NCBI RefSeq assembly: GCF_012295615.1 | Contig: NZ_CP051183.1 | Location: 625,001-689,000 of the forward strand | DNA from: Bermanella marisrubri | GTDB lineage: Bacteria; Pseudomonadota; Gammaproteobacteria; Pseudomonadales; Oceanobacteraceae | Reading direction: 5' to 3' | Length of the DNA: 64,000 nt | In this document: positions 27,054-36,646 of the stretch, in pieces | Position numbering within the stretch: the first letter of the stretch is position 1 | Layout: every line of letters starts with the position of its first letter | Translations under genes and position numbers: made by a program | The notes under the pieces: generated by a model | The model's input: the letters and a program-made list of their open reading frames with translations, nothing else | The model's database searches: none | Told to the model about the DNA's origin: nothing

Positions 27054-28427
27054 TTAAAGAACGTCTTTTTCTTTTAGGCCAATGCTTAATTTATTGAGAT
27101 AAGCATTTGGTTTACTGCCATCATATGTGACGTTGTCTATGAACTCAGTTTGTGGTGGCTTAAAGCCGTCTTCTTTCGCAAAGTCAGGAAAATCAGCCGC
27201 GTTCATTTTACCTTCAGCAATGAGTTCTTTAGCTGCTTCAGCATAGATGTCTGGACGATAAACTTTTTTCGCAATATCCATGTACCAAGAGTCATCTTTA
27301 TGTTCGGCAATTTGTCCCCAACGACGCATTTGCGTTAGGTACCAAATAGCATCTGAGTAGTATGGGTAAGTCGCGTTGTAACGGAAGAATACGTTGAAGT
27401 CTGGAACTTCACGTTTGTCACCTTTCTCATATTCAAAGGTGCCGGTCATTGAGTTTGCAATGACTTCGTAATCTGCGCCTACGTAATTAGATTGAGAAAG
27501 GATTTTGACTGCTTCTGGGCGGTTTGCATTGTTATTATCATCTAGCCACTTAGCCGCACGAATCATCGCTTTTACAACAGACTTGTGAGTAATTGGGTAT
27601 TCATCAGCCCATTTTTTGCTGACACCAAATACTTTTTCTGGATTGTTTTTCCAAATTTCATAGTCAGTAATCACAGGAACACCAATACCTTTAAATACGG
27701 CTTGCTGATTCCAAGGTTCACCTACACAGTAACCTTCAATAGTGCCTGCTTCTAAAGTCGATGGCATTTGCGGTGGCGGCGTCACAGATAGCATTGCGTC
27801 AGCGTTGATGGTGCCACTATTATCGCCTTTATGCGGTGCATAATATCCTGGGTGGATACCGCCAGCTGCCAGCCAATAACGTAATTCATAGTTGTGAGTA
27901 GAGACAGGAAATACCATGCCCATATTGAACGCTTTACCGTCTTTTTTATAATCATCAATGATCGGTTTTAGGTAATCGGCCTTGATGGGGTGGACTGGCT
28001 TACCGTTCTTATGGGGAATGTTTTTTTTCATTTTTTCCCAAACATCATTGGAAACCGTAATACCGTTTCCGTTTAGATCCATGGAAAACGCCGTAATGAT
28101 GTGAGCTTGTGTACCAAAACCAATGGTCGCCCCTAGTGGTTGACCTGCTAGCATATGAGCGCCATCTAGTTCACCTGTGATGACTCGGTCCAATAAAACT
28201 TTCCAGTTCGCTTGAGCTTCTAATTGTACGTAAAGGCCTTCGTCCTCAAAGAATCCTTTTTCCTTCGCAATGGCCAGTGGTGCCATGTCTGTTAATTTAA
28301 TAAAACCGAATTTTAGGTCTTCTTTCTCCGGATAGTCGGCAGAGACTGAATTCATTAGGCCGACGCTAAGGCCGACGCTTAAACTGGTATAGCGTATAAA
28401 TCGCTTTAATATAGATTTGGCTTTCAT
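27054..28427 (-). CDS. Nitrate-binding periplasmic protein (NrtA-like)
   Basis: The substrate-binding protein of the importer has 457 residues. An N-terminal signal sequence (about 1-30) distinguishes it from the cytoplasmic sensor Nas[37 protein letters not shown] and [15 protein letters not shown] match the NrtA/CmpA family; the last holds anion-contact residues. Whether it binds nitrate, nitrite or cyanate cannot be settled, but the neighbouring nas/nir genes favour nitrate. It leads the three-gene operon. Confidence 0.92.
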   Translation of the reverse strand: MKAKSILKRFIRYTSLSVGLSVGLMNSVSADYPEKEDLKFGFIKLTDMAPLAIAKEKGFFEDEGLYVQLEAQANWKVLLDRVITGELDGAHMLAGQPLGATIGFGTQAHIITAFSMDLNGNGITVSNDVWEKMKKNIPHKNGKPVHPIKADYLKPIIDDYKKDGKAFNMGMVFPVSTHNYELRYWLAAGGIHPGYYAPHKGDNSGTINADAMLSVTPPPQMPSTLEAGTIEGYCVGEPWNQQAVFKGIGVPVITDYEIWKNNPEKVFGVSKKWADEYPITHKSVVKAMIRAAKWLDDNNNANRPEAVKILSQSNYVGADYEVIANSMTGTFEYEKGDKREVPDFNVFFRYNATYPYYSDAIWYLTQMRRWGQIAEHKDDSWYMDIAKKVYRPDIYAEAAKELIAEGKMNAADFPDFAKEDGFKPPQTEFIDNVTYDGSKPNAYLNKLSIGLKEKDVL

Positions 28428-28732
28428 GATTTCCTCATTCTTTGAGTCGGGTGAAATTAATCGCGCGCGTTTAACTTTTACTTCTCAAAGTCTGTGCCAC
28501 ATTTACTAAATTCATGAAAATCTATGTTTTGAGTTAATAAACCGCAATTTGTAACTGATTTGGTGCATTTTTGAGTGTTAAAAAGTTCATGAAGAAAAAT
28601 ATTGGTGCAATTTTTCTAGTATGAATACTCAGTTATTTTGTGGTGTGAAGACTTGGCGGTGGACAACAATGATCCAGATTGAGGCAAAGGGTATGGGTAA
28701 TGTGTATCAAGACAGGGCGTTAATCGAATGAC
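28428..28732. other. Upstream region of the nitrate ABC operon
   Basis: No gene is seen. The stretch holds a sigma-54-like element at 28484-28499 and two direct repeats TTGGTGCA (28560-28567 and 28602-28609) exactly 42 bases apart, each followed by a T-run. Activator binding is likely here. Confidence 0.5.
28484..28499 (-). promoter_or_regulatory. Sigma-54-like promoter for the ABC nitrate operon
   Basis: On the minus strand TGGCAC-AGACT-TTGAG has a perfect -24 element and correct spacing, but the -12 reads GA instead of GC. It ends 57 bases before the start codon. Weaker than the other sigma-54 candidates in this window. Confidence 0.45.
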
Positions 28733-28775
28733 TAAAAAAATGCCTGATGTATCTGCAATACATCAGGCATTTTTA
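28733..28775 (-). terminator. Bidirectional terminator after ppa
   Basis: ATGCCTGATGTAT (28740-28752) and ATACATCAGGCAT (28758-28770) make a perfect 13-bp stem with loop CTGCA. A-run and T-run flank it, so it can terminate in either direction. It lies about 30 bases past the ppa stop. Confidence 0.92.
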
Positions 28776-28802
28776 GAATGGCCTAGTTGGTAATAATAGG
28801 AA

Positions 28803-29339
28803 TTACTTCTGACCGTTATAGGCTGCAATGCCACCTACGATAGCACGGCGTGCTTCATCGGCATCGCCCCAGCCTTCAACTTTTACCCACTTACCGGTTT
28901 CAAGGTCTTTGTAGTTTTCAAAGAAGTGAGAAATTTGATCACGCAGAAGCTGAGGAACATCATTGATATCTTTGATGTCGTCATACATTTTGGTTAGCTT
29001 GCTGTGAGGTACAGCAACCAGTTTAGCATCTTCACCTGCTTCGTCTGTCATGTTCAATACGCCAACCGGACGGCAGCGAATCACAGAACCCGCTTGTACT
29101 GGGTATGGAGTAATAACCAACACATCAAGAGCGTCACCGTCGTCTGCTAGTGTATTGTTGATGAAACCATAGTTAGCAGGGTAGAACATAGGCGTCGCCA
29201 TGAAGCGATCTACCATGAGCGCACCGCCCATATCTTTATCGATTTCGTACTTGATAGGGCTGGAATTCGCAGGGATTTCAATCGCTACGTAGATATCGTC
29301 TGGAGCGTCTTTGCCGACAGGAATCTGATCAAAACTCAT
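28803..29339 (-). CDS. ppa: Inorganic pyrophosphatase (family I)
   Basis: Ppa hydrolyses pyrophosphate, driving biosynthetic reactions in the cytosol. The 178-residue protein shows [20 protein letters not shown] with the metal-binding acidic residues (DxDxxD type), [12 protein letters not shown] near the N-terminus and a C-terminal KDLE...KWVKVEGW. A perfect TATAAT lies 45-50 bases upstream (29384-29389, minus strand), followed by GC-rich bases. The gene is a housekeeping insert among nitrate genes. Confidence 0.97.
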   Translation of the reverse strand: MSFDQIPVGKDAPDDIYVAIEIPANSSPIKYEIDKDMGGALMVDRFMATPMFYPANYGFINNTLADDGDALDVLVITPYPVQAGSVIRCRPVGVLNMTDEAGEDAKLVAVPHSKLTKMYDDIKDINDVPQLLRDQISHFFENYKDLETGKWVKVEGWGDADEARRAIVGGIAAYNGQK

Positions 29340-29383
29340 ATTCGTTTCGCCTATGTGTCAGAGTGAATAAAAAACCGGCGCCG

Positions 29384-29389
29384 ATTATA
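29384..29389 (-). promoter_or_regulatory. Candidate -10 box for ppa
   Basis: The minus strand reads TATAAT followed by CGGCGCCGG, the same layout (perfect -10 plus GC-rich discriminator) as at nhaC, prfC and ndk. Confidence 0.5.
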
Positions 29390-29456
29390 CAGTGCTCGTG
29401 CGTCGGGGGCTAGACTCGACCATAGTAGAGCTCTAATCAGCCCGAAGCGGGCAATA

Positions 29457-32135
29457 TTAGGCTTTTGCGATGAGCTGTTTGATTTCAGGTATGCAGCTAC
29501 CGCAGTTGGTTCCTGCTTTGAGTCGCTCGCCTACAGCGGAAACGCTGCGACAGCCTTGCTTTATGGCACCTTCGATGGTTTTACTACCGACACTGAAGCA
29601 GGCGCAAACGATATTGCCCACGTCTTCTCCAGCAGGCGCGTGTCCACTCAATAGGGCTTGTCTATCGCGGCCAGACAGAGATTCCTTTGCAAACTGTTGC
29701 TGCAACCAGGTGGTAGAGCAGTCAATAGCGCTGGATTGAATCATGGCCAGTGCTTCTAGGCGACCATGCTCATTAAGAATGGCAAGTCGATGGTTGCGGC
29801 GTCTCGCATCGGCGAAATGAATCCATTGCCAACCCCGCTTTTCCAGGTCCTGTTGGGAACGAATATTGAGCCAATCAAGTAATTGTTGTTCGGGATCACT
29901 AGGCCACTGGTGGTGAGCTAGCTGATATTGCTGGCTATGAGCACCACGAATACTGACCTGATAAGCACAGTCAACAACAGATAGATCTTGTCGAGTAAGA
30001 AGTAAGCCATACATGGATAAGTCAAAGGCATGCACATTCACTGGCGTGTGCTTGCTCTCTGGCTGCTTGCTAAAAGGATCGACGTGAGGATTCACTACGG
30101 TATTGATTCGGCCTCTTGAACTCAATTGTTCTGTCCAATGCATGGGTGCAAATACATCACCCTGTTTAACATTGTCGGTGACTTCTAACTTGGCCAGCAT
30201 TTGTCCCCATTGGCTTGTCACTTGAACAATTTGACCTGTGTGGACATTTTGTTGCTGAGCATCAGTGGGGTGCATTTGCAAAAATGGCTCATTAATATGC
30301 TGGTTTAACTGAGCGGCCAGTGCGGTGCGTGTCATGGTATGCCATTGATCTCGAATACGACCCGTATTGAGCTTTAAGGGGTACTGCTTACTGGTTTTTT
30401 CTTTTGGCAGGTTGGGTTCAATGGCCAAAAAATTCGCTTTACGATCCGGGGTAAAGAAATCGCCTTGTGCAAAAAAACGCTCACGGCCTTGTGGGTATGA
30501 ATCGTTTATTGGCCATTGAAAAGGGTTTAGGTTGTCATAGTCATCACTGCTGATGCTGGACAGCCTAGATATATCAAAGTCACGCAGGCGTTCTTCTGGT
30601 GTATTCTTATAACCAGATAGCTGAGCGTGTTCACGGAAGATGCTGGCTGCATCGGGATAATCAAAACTTTCTTTAAAGCCCATGGCTTGCGCAACCTGAC
30701 AGATGATCCACCAATCCGGTTTTGCTTCACCTAGGGGCTCAAGTAACGCGCGTTGGCGGCTAATACGACGTTCGCTATTAGTTACTGTGCCATCTTTTTC
30801 ACTCCAGCCTAATGCGGGCAAGCATACATCAGCGTATGCCGTCGTATCTGTTTTTTCTATGCAGTCACTGACGATAACGAGTTCAGCTTGATTTAAAGCG
30901 CGTTTGATTTGATCCGCGTTGGGCAGACTGACTACAGGGTTCGTGGCCATAATCCAAACGGCCTTAATCTCACCGCGTTCAATGGCCTCAAACATGTCGA
31001 CAGCCATACGCCCTGGCTTATGTGCCATGTTTGGCGCATCCCAAAATGTTTTTACGATCTCAATATCCGAATCATTGAATTCGAGATGGGCTGCAAGCGT
31101 ATTGGCTAACCCTCCGACCTCGCGTCCGCCCATGGCGTTGGGCTGGCCTGTCATCGAAAAGGGGCCCATACCCGGACGGCCGATGCGCCCCGTTGCTAAA
31201 TGACAGTTAATAATCGTATTGACTTTATCACTGCCACTCGAACTTTGATTAACGCCTTGGCTGTACAGGGTTACCGCTTGCTCCGTATTTGCAAACCATT
31301 TGAAAAAGGTCTTTAAGGTAGTGAGTTCAACGCTGAGTATTTTACTAAGGTGTTTAAGATCAGCACTAGAGGAAGCAGCGGATTCTAATGCGGCATCAAA
31401 ACCATTGCAGTGCTGGTATATGAACTCTTGGTTTAAATAATCGTTATCTGCCAAGTAATGCAGAAGTCCGTTAAAAAGCCAACTATCTGTACCCAAGGCG
31501 AGCGGTATATGTAAATCAGCAATATCACAGGTTGCAGTTTTACGCGGATCAATCACCACCACTTTCACATCTGGATTGTTAGCTTTATAACGTTTGATGC
31601 GCTGGAATAAAACCGGGTGACACCAAGCGGTATTGCTACCGACTAATGTAATCAATTTTGCCTTTTCAAAATCCTCGTAACATCCTGGAACGGTATCGGT
31701 ACCGAAAGCACGTTTATGTCCCACCACTGAAGAAGACATACATAAACGACTGTTGGTATCTATGTTGCCGCTGCCCATAAACCCTTTCATAAGTTTATTG
31801 GCAACATAATAGTCTTCTGTGAGTAATTGTCCGGAAACATAAAACGCTACGGCATCCGGGCCGTGTTGTTCAATGATGGATTGAAAACCGTTAGCTACGT
31901 GATCAATTGCGCTTGACCATGATGTCTTTTGGCCTTTAACGAGTGGCGAGAGCAGGCGCCCTTTTTCTTCCAGTGTATTGCCAAGGGCTGTGCCTTTTGA
32001 GCACAGACGCCCATAATTAGCAGGGTGTTGGTCACTACCAATAATTGAAATTTCGCGCGTTGTTTTATTTACATCGGCTTTTATACCACAGCCAACACCA
32101 CAGTAAGCACATGTTGTATTGATTGCTTGATTCAC
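29457..32135 (-). CDS. nasA: Assimilatory nitrate reductase, large catalytic subunit
   Basis: A molybdopterin-guanine-dinucleotide enzyme reducing nitrate to nitrite in the cytoplasm. The N-terminus holds a [4Fe-4S] site (Cys9, Cys12, Cys16, Cys45). Molybdenum-domain motifs include YSQGVNQSSSGSDK and TGQPNAMGGREVGG. A C-terminal BFD-like [2Fe-2S] domain (CACF...GTNCGSC) receives electrons. Start chosen at the GTG at 32135, which overlaps the nasB stop (GTGA) and has AGAGGAA upstream; this gives 892 residues. The longer frame would extend into nasB. It works with NasB. Confidence 0.95.
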   Translation of the reverse strand: MNQAINTTCAYCGVGCGIKADVNKTTREISIIGSDQHPANYGRLCSKGTALGNTLEEKGRLLSPLVKGQKTSWSSAIDHVANGFQSIIEQHGPDAVAFYVSGQLLTEDYYVANKLMKGFMGSGNIDTNSRLCMSSSVVGHKRAFGTDTVPGCYEDFEKAKLITLVGSNTAWCHPVLFQRIKRYKANNPDVKVVVIDPRKTATCDIADLHIPLALGTDSWLFNGLLHYLADNDYLNQEFIYQHCNGFDAALESAASSSADLKHLSKILSVELTTLKTFFKWFANTEQAVTLYSQGVNQSSSGSDKVNTIINCHLATGRIGRPGMGPFSMTGQPNAMGGREVGGLANTLAAHLEFNDSDIEIVKTFWDAPNMAHKPGRMAVDMFEAIERGEIKAVWIMATNPVVSLPNADQIKRALNQAELVIVSDCIEKTDTTAYADVCLPALGWSEKDGTVTNSERRISRQRALLEPLGEAKPDWWIICQVAQAMGFKESFDYPDAASIFREHAQLSGYKNTPEERLRDFDISRLSSISSDDYDNLNPFQWPINDSYPQGRERFFAQGDFFTPDRKANFLAIEPNLPKEKTSKQYPLKLNTGRIRDQWHTMTRTALAAQLNQHINEPFLQMHPTDAQQQNVHTGQIVQVTSQWGQMLAKLEVTDNVKQGDVFAPMHWTEQLSSRGRINTVVNPHVDPFSKQPESKHTPVNVHAFDLSMYGLLLTRQDLSVVDCAYQVSIRGAHSQQYQLAHHQWPSDPEQQLLDWLNIRSQQDLEKRGWQWIHFADARRRNHRLAILNEHGRLEALAMIQSSAIDCSTTWLQQQFAKESLSGRDRQALLSGHAPAGEDVGNIVCACFSVGSKTIEGAIKQGCRSVSAVGERLKAGTNCGSCIPEIKQLIAKA

Positions 32136-33403
32136 GCTACTGCTTCCTCTGGTGCATTTTCTTGCAATGATTGGTGGCACAGTGCCTGTCCAAACATTAT
32201 ATAATCTCTGAATTCAGAAATATCACGTTCTTGCTCAATCAGCTCGCTATAAAAACTTCCATCAGTTACGTCGCCATATAAAACAGCACCAATAAGTTGC
32301 TCGTTTTCAATGACCAGTTTTTTATATACTTGAGATTGAGGATCAAAATAGGTTTGAACTTCATGATGCTGTTGTTCAATAAATTGGCCCATACTAAACA
32401 GCGAAATGCCAGTCACTTTTAATTTAGTGGCTGTTGGTAGGGTTTGAAAATGCGCAACACCATGTTCACTTAGATGATTAGCCAGTACCTTGGCTTGTTC
32501 ATATAAAGGAGCGATGAGTCCAAATGTTTCGCCGCGATGTTCGATGCATTCGCCAAGTGCATAAATAGATGGATCATAGGTTTGCAGTGTATCGCTAACA
32601 AGGATACCGCGACCGCATTGCAAGCCCGACTGTTGTGCTAGTTCAATATTGGGTCTGATGCCGATGGCCATCACCACTAAATCGGTTTCGATAAACGAGT
32701 CATCATCAAATACAATACGTTGAACGCGGTTGCCACAGCCTTCAATATGATGGCTATTTGCATCCATCTTAAAGTGTAAACCACGATCTATTAAACTGTC
32801 CTTCAATAGACGCCCGGCTTGCTCATCTAATTGGCGATTTAATGGAATGTCACTATTATGCACAACGGTTACGTCCATGCCGCGCTGCATAAGACCCATG
32901 GCCGCTTCCAATCCGAGCAGTCCAGCACCAATCACAACAGCGCGTTTATAAGATTCAGTGGCTTTAAGCATTTTATTTACATCGGCAATGTCACGGAAGC
33001 TCAAAACACCATCTAATTCGATTCCCTGTATTGGAAGGATAAACGGATGAGAACCCGTGGCGATCACGAGTTTATCGTATTGAAATATTTCGCCGTTCGA
33101 GCATGTGAGTCGTTTTCTACCGCGCTCAATTTTACTGATGTGGTATTCCGAGCCTGTATATAAGTCAATATTGTTCTCAGTATACCAGTCACGGGGAAGC
33201 GTGATAATGTCGTTTAATTGTTTCTCTCCCGCAAGCAAAGGTGACAACATAATGCGGTTATAAGCAGCATAGGGTTCATTGCCAAAAACCGTAATATCGT
33301 ATTGATCCAGAGAAGATAATACGAGTTCTTGCAATAACTTGGCTGCTGCCATGCCGTTGCCAATGACTGCTAATTTTTGACGACCATTACTGCTTGTTAA
33401 CAT
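32132..33403 (-). CDS. nasB: Nitrate reductase electron-transfer subunit (FAD, NirB-like)
   Basis: A pyridine-nucleotide-disulfide oxidoreductase fold of 423 residues. The FAD motif is AVIGNGMAAAKLL, the NADH motif is VVIGAGLLGLEAAMG, and the second FAD motif includes YALGECIEHRG. It resembles the N-terminal half of NirB and of NasB, which passes electrons from NADH to NasA. The ATPase-free C-terminus lacks the [2Fe-2S] domain of longer NasB proteins; that domain is instead on NasA. Its start lies only 20 bases after an intrinsic terminator. Confidence 0.9.
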   Translation of the reverse strand: MLTSSNGRQKLAVIGNGMAAAKLLQELVLSSLDQYDITVFGNEPYAAYNRIMLSPLLAGEKQLNDIITLPRDWYTENNIDLYTGSEYHISKIERGRKRLTCSNGEIFQYDKLVIATGSHPFILPIQGIELDGVLSFRDIADVNKMLKATESYKRAVVIGAGLLGLEAAMGLMQRGMDVTVVHNSDIPLNRQLDEQAGRLLKDSLIDRGLHFKMDANSHHIEGCGNRVQRIVFDDDSFIETDLVVMAIGIRPNIELAQQSGLQCGRGILVSDTLQTYDPSIYALGECIEHRGETFGLIAPLYEQAKVLANHLSEHGVAHFQTLPTATKLKVTGISLFSMGQFIEQQHHEVQTYFDPQSQVYKKLVIENEQLIGAVLYGDVTDGSFYSELIEQERDISEFRDYIMFGQALCHQSLQENAPEEAVA

Positions 33404-33423
33404 GGATCTTTAACCTTTACCGC

Positions 33424-33465
33424 AAAAAAGGAGTCATTACTTGCAGCAGAAGCAAATAATGACTC
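33424..33465 (-). terminator. Leader terminator directly upstream of nasB
   Basis: On the minus strand GAGUCAUUAUUUGC pairs with GCAAGUAAUGACUC, giving 14 pairs including one U-G wobble and a seven-base loop. CUUUUUUG follows. The non-pairing C-A occurs only on the plus strand, so the hairpin is built for minus-strand RNA. It ends 20 bases before the nasB ATG, leaving no room for another promoter. Confidence 0.85.
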
Positions 33466-33469
33466 AAAG

Positions 33470-33528
33470 GGACTTCCGACAATAAAAAGTCCGAAGGAAT
33501 GACCAATCTGTGCGGATAGAATTGGTCA
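33470..33528 (-). promoter_or_regulatory. Two further hairpins in the nirD-nasB leader
   Basis: TGACCAAT/ATTGGTCA (33500-33507 with 33521-33528) and GGACTT/AAGTCC (33470-33475 with 33487-33492) are perfect inverted repeats just upstream of the leader terminator. They could be the recognition part of an antitermination device such as that used by NasR or NasT. Confidence 0.5.
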
Positions 33529-33585
33529 GCTTAAATCAATAAAAACAAGGGGAAGTCTTTATTGAGATAAGAGTTTGAACGCAGA

Positions 33586-33912
33586 TTAGGCTTTGACCCA
33601 AACTTCGTTATTTTCAACTTTTACTTCGTAAACCGGTACGCTGATTGAATCGTCTTCAAGGCATTGACCGGTAGCCAAATCGTAATGCTGTTTATAGAGT
33701 GGACTGGCAACCGTTAAGGTTTGCTTTACATCCGCTATCAGGCCTCGGCTTAGTACATTTGCTTTTCCAACTGGATCGAAATTGTCGATGGCAAATACTT
33801 TCGCTTCTTTTGTCGGCCTAAACAGTGCCACTTGTTTGTTACTGATCAGGGCGCAAACTCCTGTGCCCGCATCAATATCATCAATTAAACATGCTTTTTG
33901 AAAATCACTCAT
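33586..33912 (-). CDS. nirD: Nitrite reductase small subunit
   Basis: NirD is a Rieske-fold subunit of NADH-nitrite reductase. The 108 residues show ALFRPTKEAKVFAIDNFDP, SRGLIADVKQTLTVASPLYKQHYDLATG and a C-terminal PVYEVKVENNEVWV. The Cys/His cluster ligands of true Rieske proteins are missing, which is normal for NirD. It follows nirB by three bases and is translationally linked to it. Confidence 0.95.
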   Translation of the reverse strand: MSDFQKACLIDDIDAGTGVCALISNKQVALFRPTKEAKVFAIDNFDPVGKANVLSRGLIADVKQTLTVASPLYKQHYDLATGQCLEDDSISVPVYEVKVENNEVWVKA

Positions 33913-33915
33913 GAT

Positions 33916-36462
33916 CTAGCCTACTGTAATCAGGTTGTCTTTCTTTAAACGTTCATCTTCATTAGCGGGTCTAATTTGTCCGCGCTCTTTGACAAACTGT
34001 AGGTTTTTATCTGTGTCATCGGCATTGATAAAGTGCTTAAAGCGCTTCAATCGTTCTGGATTCTCAATAGTCGATTTCCATTCACATTGATAGGTGCCCA
34101 CTACATGCTGCATTTGCTGTTCAAGTTCTTCTGCCAAGCCTAGTGAGTCATCCACTACAACGGATTTTAAGTAATCTAGTCCACCCTCTAAGTTATCGCG
34201 CCATACACTCGTGCGCTGTAGGCGGTCTGCGGTTTTAATGTAAAACATTAAAAAACGATCAATGTATTTGATCAGTGTTTCTTTATCGAGGTCTTGTGCT
34301 AGTAGTTCTGCATGGCGTGGTTTCATACCACCATTACCACACACGTAGAGATTCCAACCATTTTCCGTTGCAATAATGCCCACGTCTTTACTTTGTGCTT
34401 CAGCACACTCACGAGTACATCCGGATACCGCGAATTTGATTTTGTGTGGGGCGCGTAAACCTTTGTATCGGTTCTCTACTTCAATGGAGAGAGACATGGA
34501 ATCATCAACACCATATCGACACCAAGTGCTACCCACACAAGATTTTACAGTACGCAGTGCTTTACCATATGCATGGCCGGTTTCAAAACCGGCGTCTACC
34601 AAACGCTTCCAAATCTGCGGAAGTTCGTGCAATTGAGCACCGAATAAATCGATACGCTGACCACCGGTAATTTTTGTGTAGAGACCAAAGTCTTTTGCAA
34701 TCTGCCCAATAACTAACAAGCCTTCAGGCGTTACCTCACCGCCAGGCATGCGAGGTACTACACTGTAGGTACCGTCTTTTTGCATATTACCCAAATAAAT
34801 ATCATTGGTGTCCTGTAGGCTGATGTGTTTTTCATCCAAGACATAATCGTTGTAGACAGAAGCGAGTATCGAGCCTACAGCGGGCTTACAGATTTCACAG
34901 CCATGACCTTTGCCATGTTTTTCTAATAGCTCTTGAAATGACTCGATACCTTCAACGCGAATGATGTTGTAAAGATCTTGTCGTGTATAAGCAAAGTGCT
35001 CACAAATATCGGTATTGACTTCCACACCGAGTTTCTCGAGTTCGCTATTCATGACCTGAGTCACCAGTGCAGTACAACCACCACAACCTGTGGCTGCAGA
35101 GGTGGATGCTTTCACATCGCCAATGGTTTGCGCACCGTCTTGAACACTGCAGCAGATTTGTCCTTTACTGACGTCATAGCAAGAACATATTTGTGCTGTT
35201 TCTGGCAGAGCATCAGGACCCAATGCCGGCTTTTCCATACCATCAGTACTTGGCAATATGAGAAGTTCAGGTTTTTCTGGCAGCTCGATATTGTTCAGCA
35301 TCATTTGTAGCAGGTTGCCATAGTCCTCTGCTTCGCCCACCATAATGGCACCAAGCAGTTGTTTTTTATCAGCACTAACAACCAGTTTTTTATATACTTG
35401 ATTGACTTCGTCATTGTAGGCGTATGAAAGTGAACCTTCGGTGCGACCATGGCAATCACCAATAGACGCGACATCAACGCCCATTAATTTCAGCTTGGTA
35501 CTCATATCCGCACCAGCAAATTCTGAATCGCCCGTTTGCGTGATGTGATCAACGGCGACGGATGCCATGGCATAACCAGGCGCGACTAAGCCGTAGATCA
35601 TTCCACCCCAAAGTGCGCATTCGCCGATAGCGTAGATGTTCTCGTCTGACGTCTGACAGTGATTGTTAATAATGATGCCGCCACGTGGGCCAAGCTCAAG
35701 CTCTGCTTGTTTAGCAATAGCATCTTGTGGACGAATACCGGCGCTAAATAAAATAAGATCCGTTTCCAAGGACTCGCCGTCGGCAAATTCCATCTTATGA
35801 CGGAGAGTATCGCCATCGGTAATCAATTGAGTATTCTTGCTGGTATGTACTTGAACGCCCAGCTCTTCGATTTTTCGTTTTAGTAGCGCGCCGCCTGCGT
35901 CATCAACCTGAACGGCCATTAGGCGAGGAGCAAACTCTACGACATGTGTTTTAAGGCCTAAGTCTTTTAACGCTTTGGCTGCCTCTAAGCCAAGTAGACC
36001 ACCACCCACAACAACACCTACTTTTGATTCTTTGGCGCTCGCTTCAATATTTTCCAAATCTTCGATGGTGCGGTAAACCAAGCAGTGCTCTCGGTCGTGG
36101 CCTTCAACAGGAGGGACGAAAGGATACGAGCCCGTGGCCAAAATCAATTTGTCATAGTGAAGGTTCTCACCATGGGATGTTTTCACCAATTGATTTTCTC
36201 GATCAATGCTCTCAGCTTTGCAGTTCAGTTTAATTTCGATTTGATTGTCATTGAAGAAATCCTTTTCAACCAAGCTAAGGTCATCAGCTGTTTTGCCTGA
36301 AAAATAAGAGGACAAATAGACGCGATCATATGCAGGTCGCGGTTCTTCGCAAAGCACGGTGATGTTGAACGATTCGTGCTTTCCTTTATCAGCTAAAGTT
36401 TGTAAAAACTTTTGGCCAACCATTCCGTTGCCGATCACGATAAGATCTTGCTTGTTTGACAT
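33916..36462 (-). CDS. nirB: Nitrite reductase large subunit
   Basis: NirB reduces nitrite to ammonium with NADH in the cytoplasm. In its 848 residues come an FAD motif (IVIGNGMVGQKFL) and an NADH motif (GVVVGGGLLGLEAAK). A BFD-like [2Fe-2S] site follows (CSCYDVSKG...GCGGC), and then siroheme-[4Fe-4S] ligands VGSTWCRYG, VSGCTRECAEA and CGNGG. The length fits the family. AGGAGA precedes the ATG, and a strong sigma-54 promoter lies 54 bases upstream. Siroheme synthase is not in the window and must come from elsewhere. Confidence 0.97.
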   Translation of the reverse strand: MSNKQDLIVIGNGMVGQKFLQTLADKGKHESFNITVLCEEPRPAYDRVYLSSYFSGKTADDLSLVEKDFFNDNQIEIKLNCKAESIDRENQLVKTSHGENLHYDKLILATGSYPFVPPVEGHDREHCLVYRTIEDLENIEASAKESKVGVVVGGGLLGLEAAKALKDLGLKTHVVEFAPRLMAVQVDDAGGALLKRKIEELGVQVHTSKNTQLITDGDTLRHKMEFADGESLETDLILFSAGIRPQDAIAKQAELELGPRGGIIINNHCQTSDENIYAIGECALWGGMIYGLVAPGYAMASVAVDHITQTGDSEFAGADMSTKLKLMGVDVASIGDCHGRTEGSLSYAYNDEVNQVYKKLVVSADKKQLLGAIMVGEAEDYGNLLQMMLNNIELPEKPELLILPSTDGMEKPALGPDALPETAQICSCYDVSKGQICCSVQDGAQTIGDVKASTSAATGCGGCTALVTQVMNSELEKLGVEVNTDICEHFAYTRQDLYNIIRVEGIESFQELLEKHGKGHGCEICKPAVGSILASVYNDYVLDEKHISLQDTNDIYLGNMQKDGTYSVVPRMPGGEVTPEGLLVIGQIAKDFGLYTKITGGQRIDLFGAQLHELPQIWKRLVDAGFETGHAYGKALRTVKSCVGSTWCRYGVDDSMSLSIEVENRYKGLRAPHKIKFAVSGCTRECAEAQSKDVGIIATENGWNLYVCGNGGMKPRHAELLAQDLDKETLIKYIDRFLMFYIKTADRLQRTSVWRDNLEGGLDYLKSVVVDDSLGLAEELEQQMQHVVGTYQCEWKSTIENPERLKRFKHFINADDTDKNLQFVKERGQIRPANEDERLKKDNLITVG

Positions 36463-36515
36463 GGTGTTCTCCTAGCAAGCGCAGAGCTTGAAACTTTTTA
36501 ACTTGATTCTTCTTT

Positions 36516-36531
36516 AGCAACCCTTGTGCCA
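36516..36531 (-). promoter_or_regulatory. Sigma-54 promoter of nirBD
   Basis: The minus strand reads TGGCAC-AAGGG-TTGCT, matching the -24/-12 consensus TGGCAC-N5-TTGCW exactly. The predicted transcription start is about 42 bases before the nirB ATG. Confidence 0.88.
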
Positions 36532-36594
36532 ATTAGTTAAGCTGTTGATTTCTATAGAAAATTTGTGATTTAAAGCGTTCTTGTTCATGCGGTT

Positions 36595-36642
36595 GTGCAC
36601 TTGTGGTGCACGCATAAAAAACGGCGCGCACACAGCTGGTGC
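36595..36642 (-). promoter_or_regulatory. NtrC-like enhancer site(s) upstream of nirBD
   Basis: GCACA-CAGCT-GGTGC (36628-36642) matches the NtrC pattern GCACC-N5-GGTGC in nine of ten fixed bases, about 100 bases above the sigma-54 promoter. A second palindromic pair GTGCAC-ttgtg-GTGCAC (36595-36611) lies nearer but has different spacing. Confidence 0.6.
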
Positions 36643-36646
36643 GATA

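Noticed and set aside
28552-28609. Full NtrC palindromes at the TTGGTGCA repeats
   Set aside because: The left half sites match GCACC in only two of five bases, so only half sites are supported.
33500-33528. A textbook ANTAR two-hexaloop RNA in the nasB leader
   Set aside because: The upstream hairpin loops fold best as eight bases or more, so the exact hexaloop pattern is not met, although the terminator itself stands.
34978-35310. A 110-codon frame antisense to nirB
   Set aside because: A shadow of the conserved NirB BFD-domain region; low plausibility as protein.
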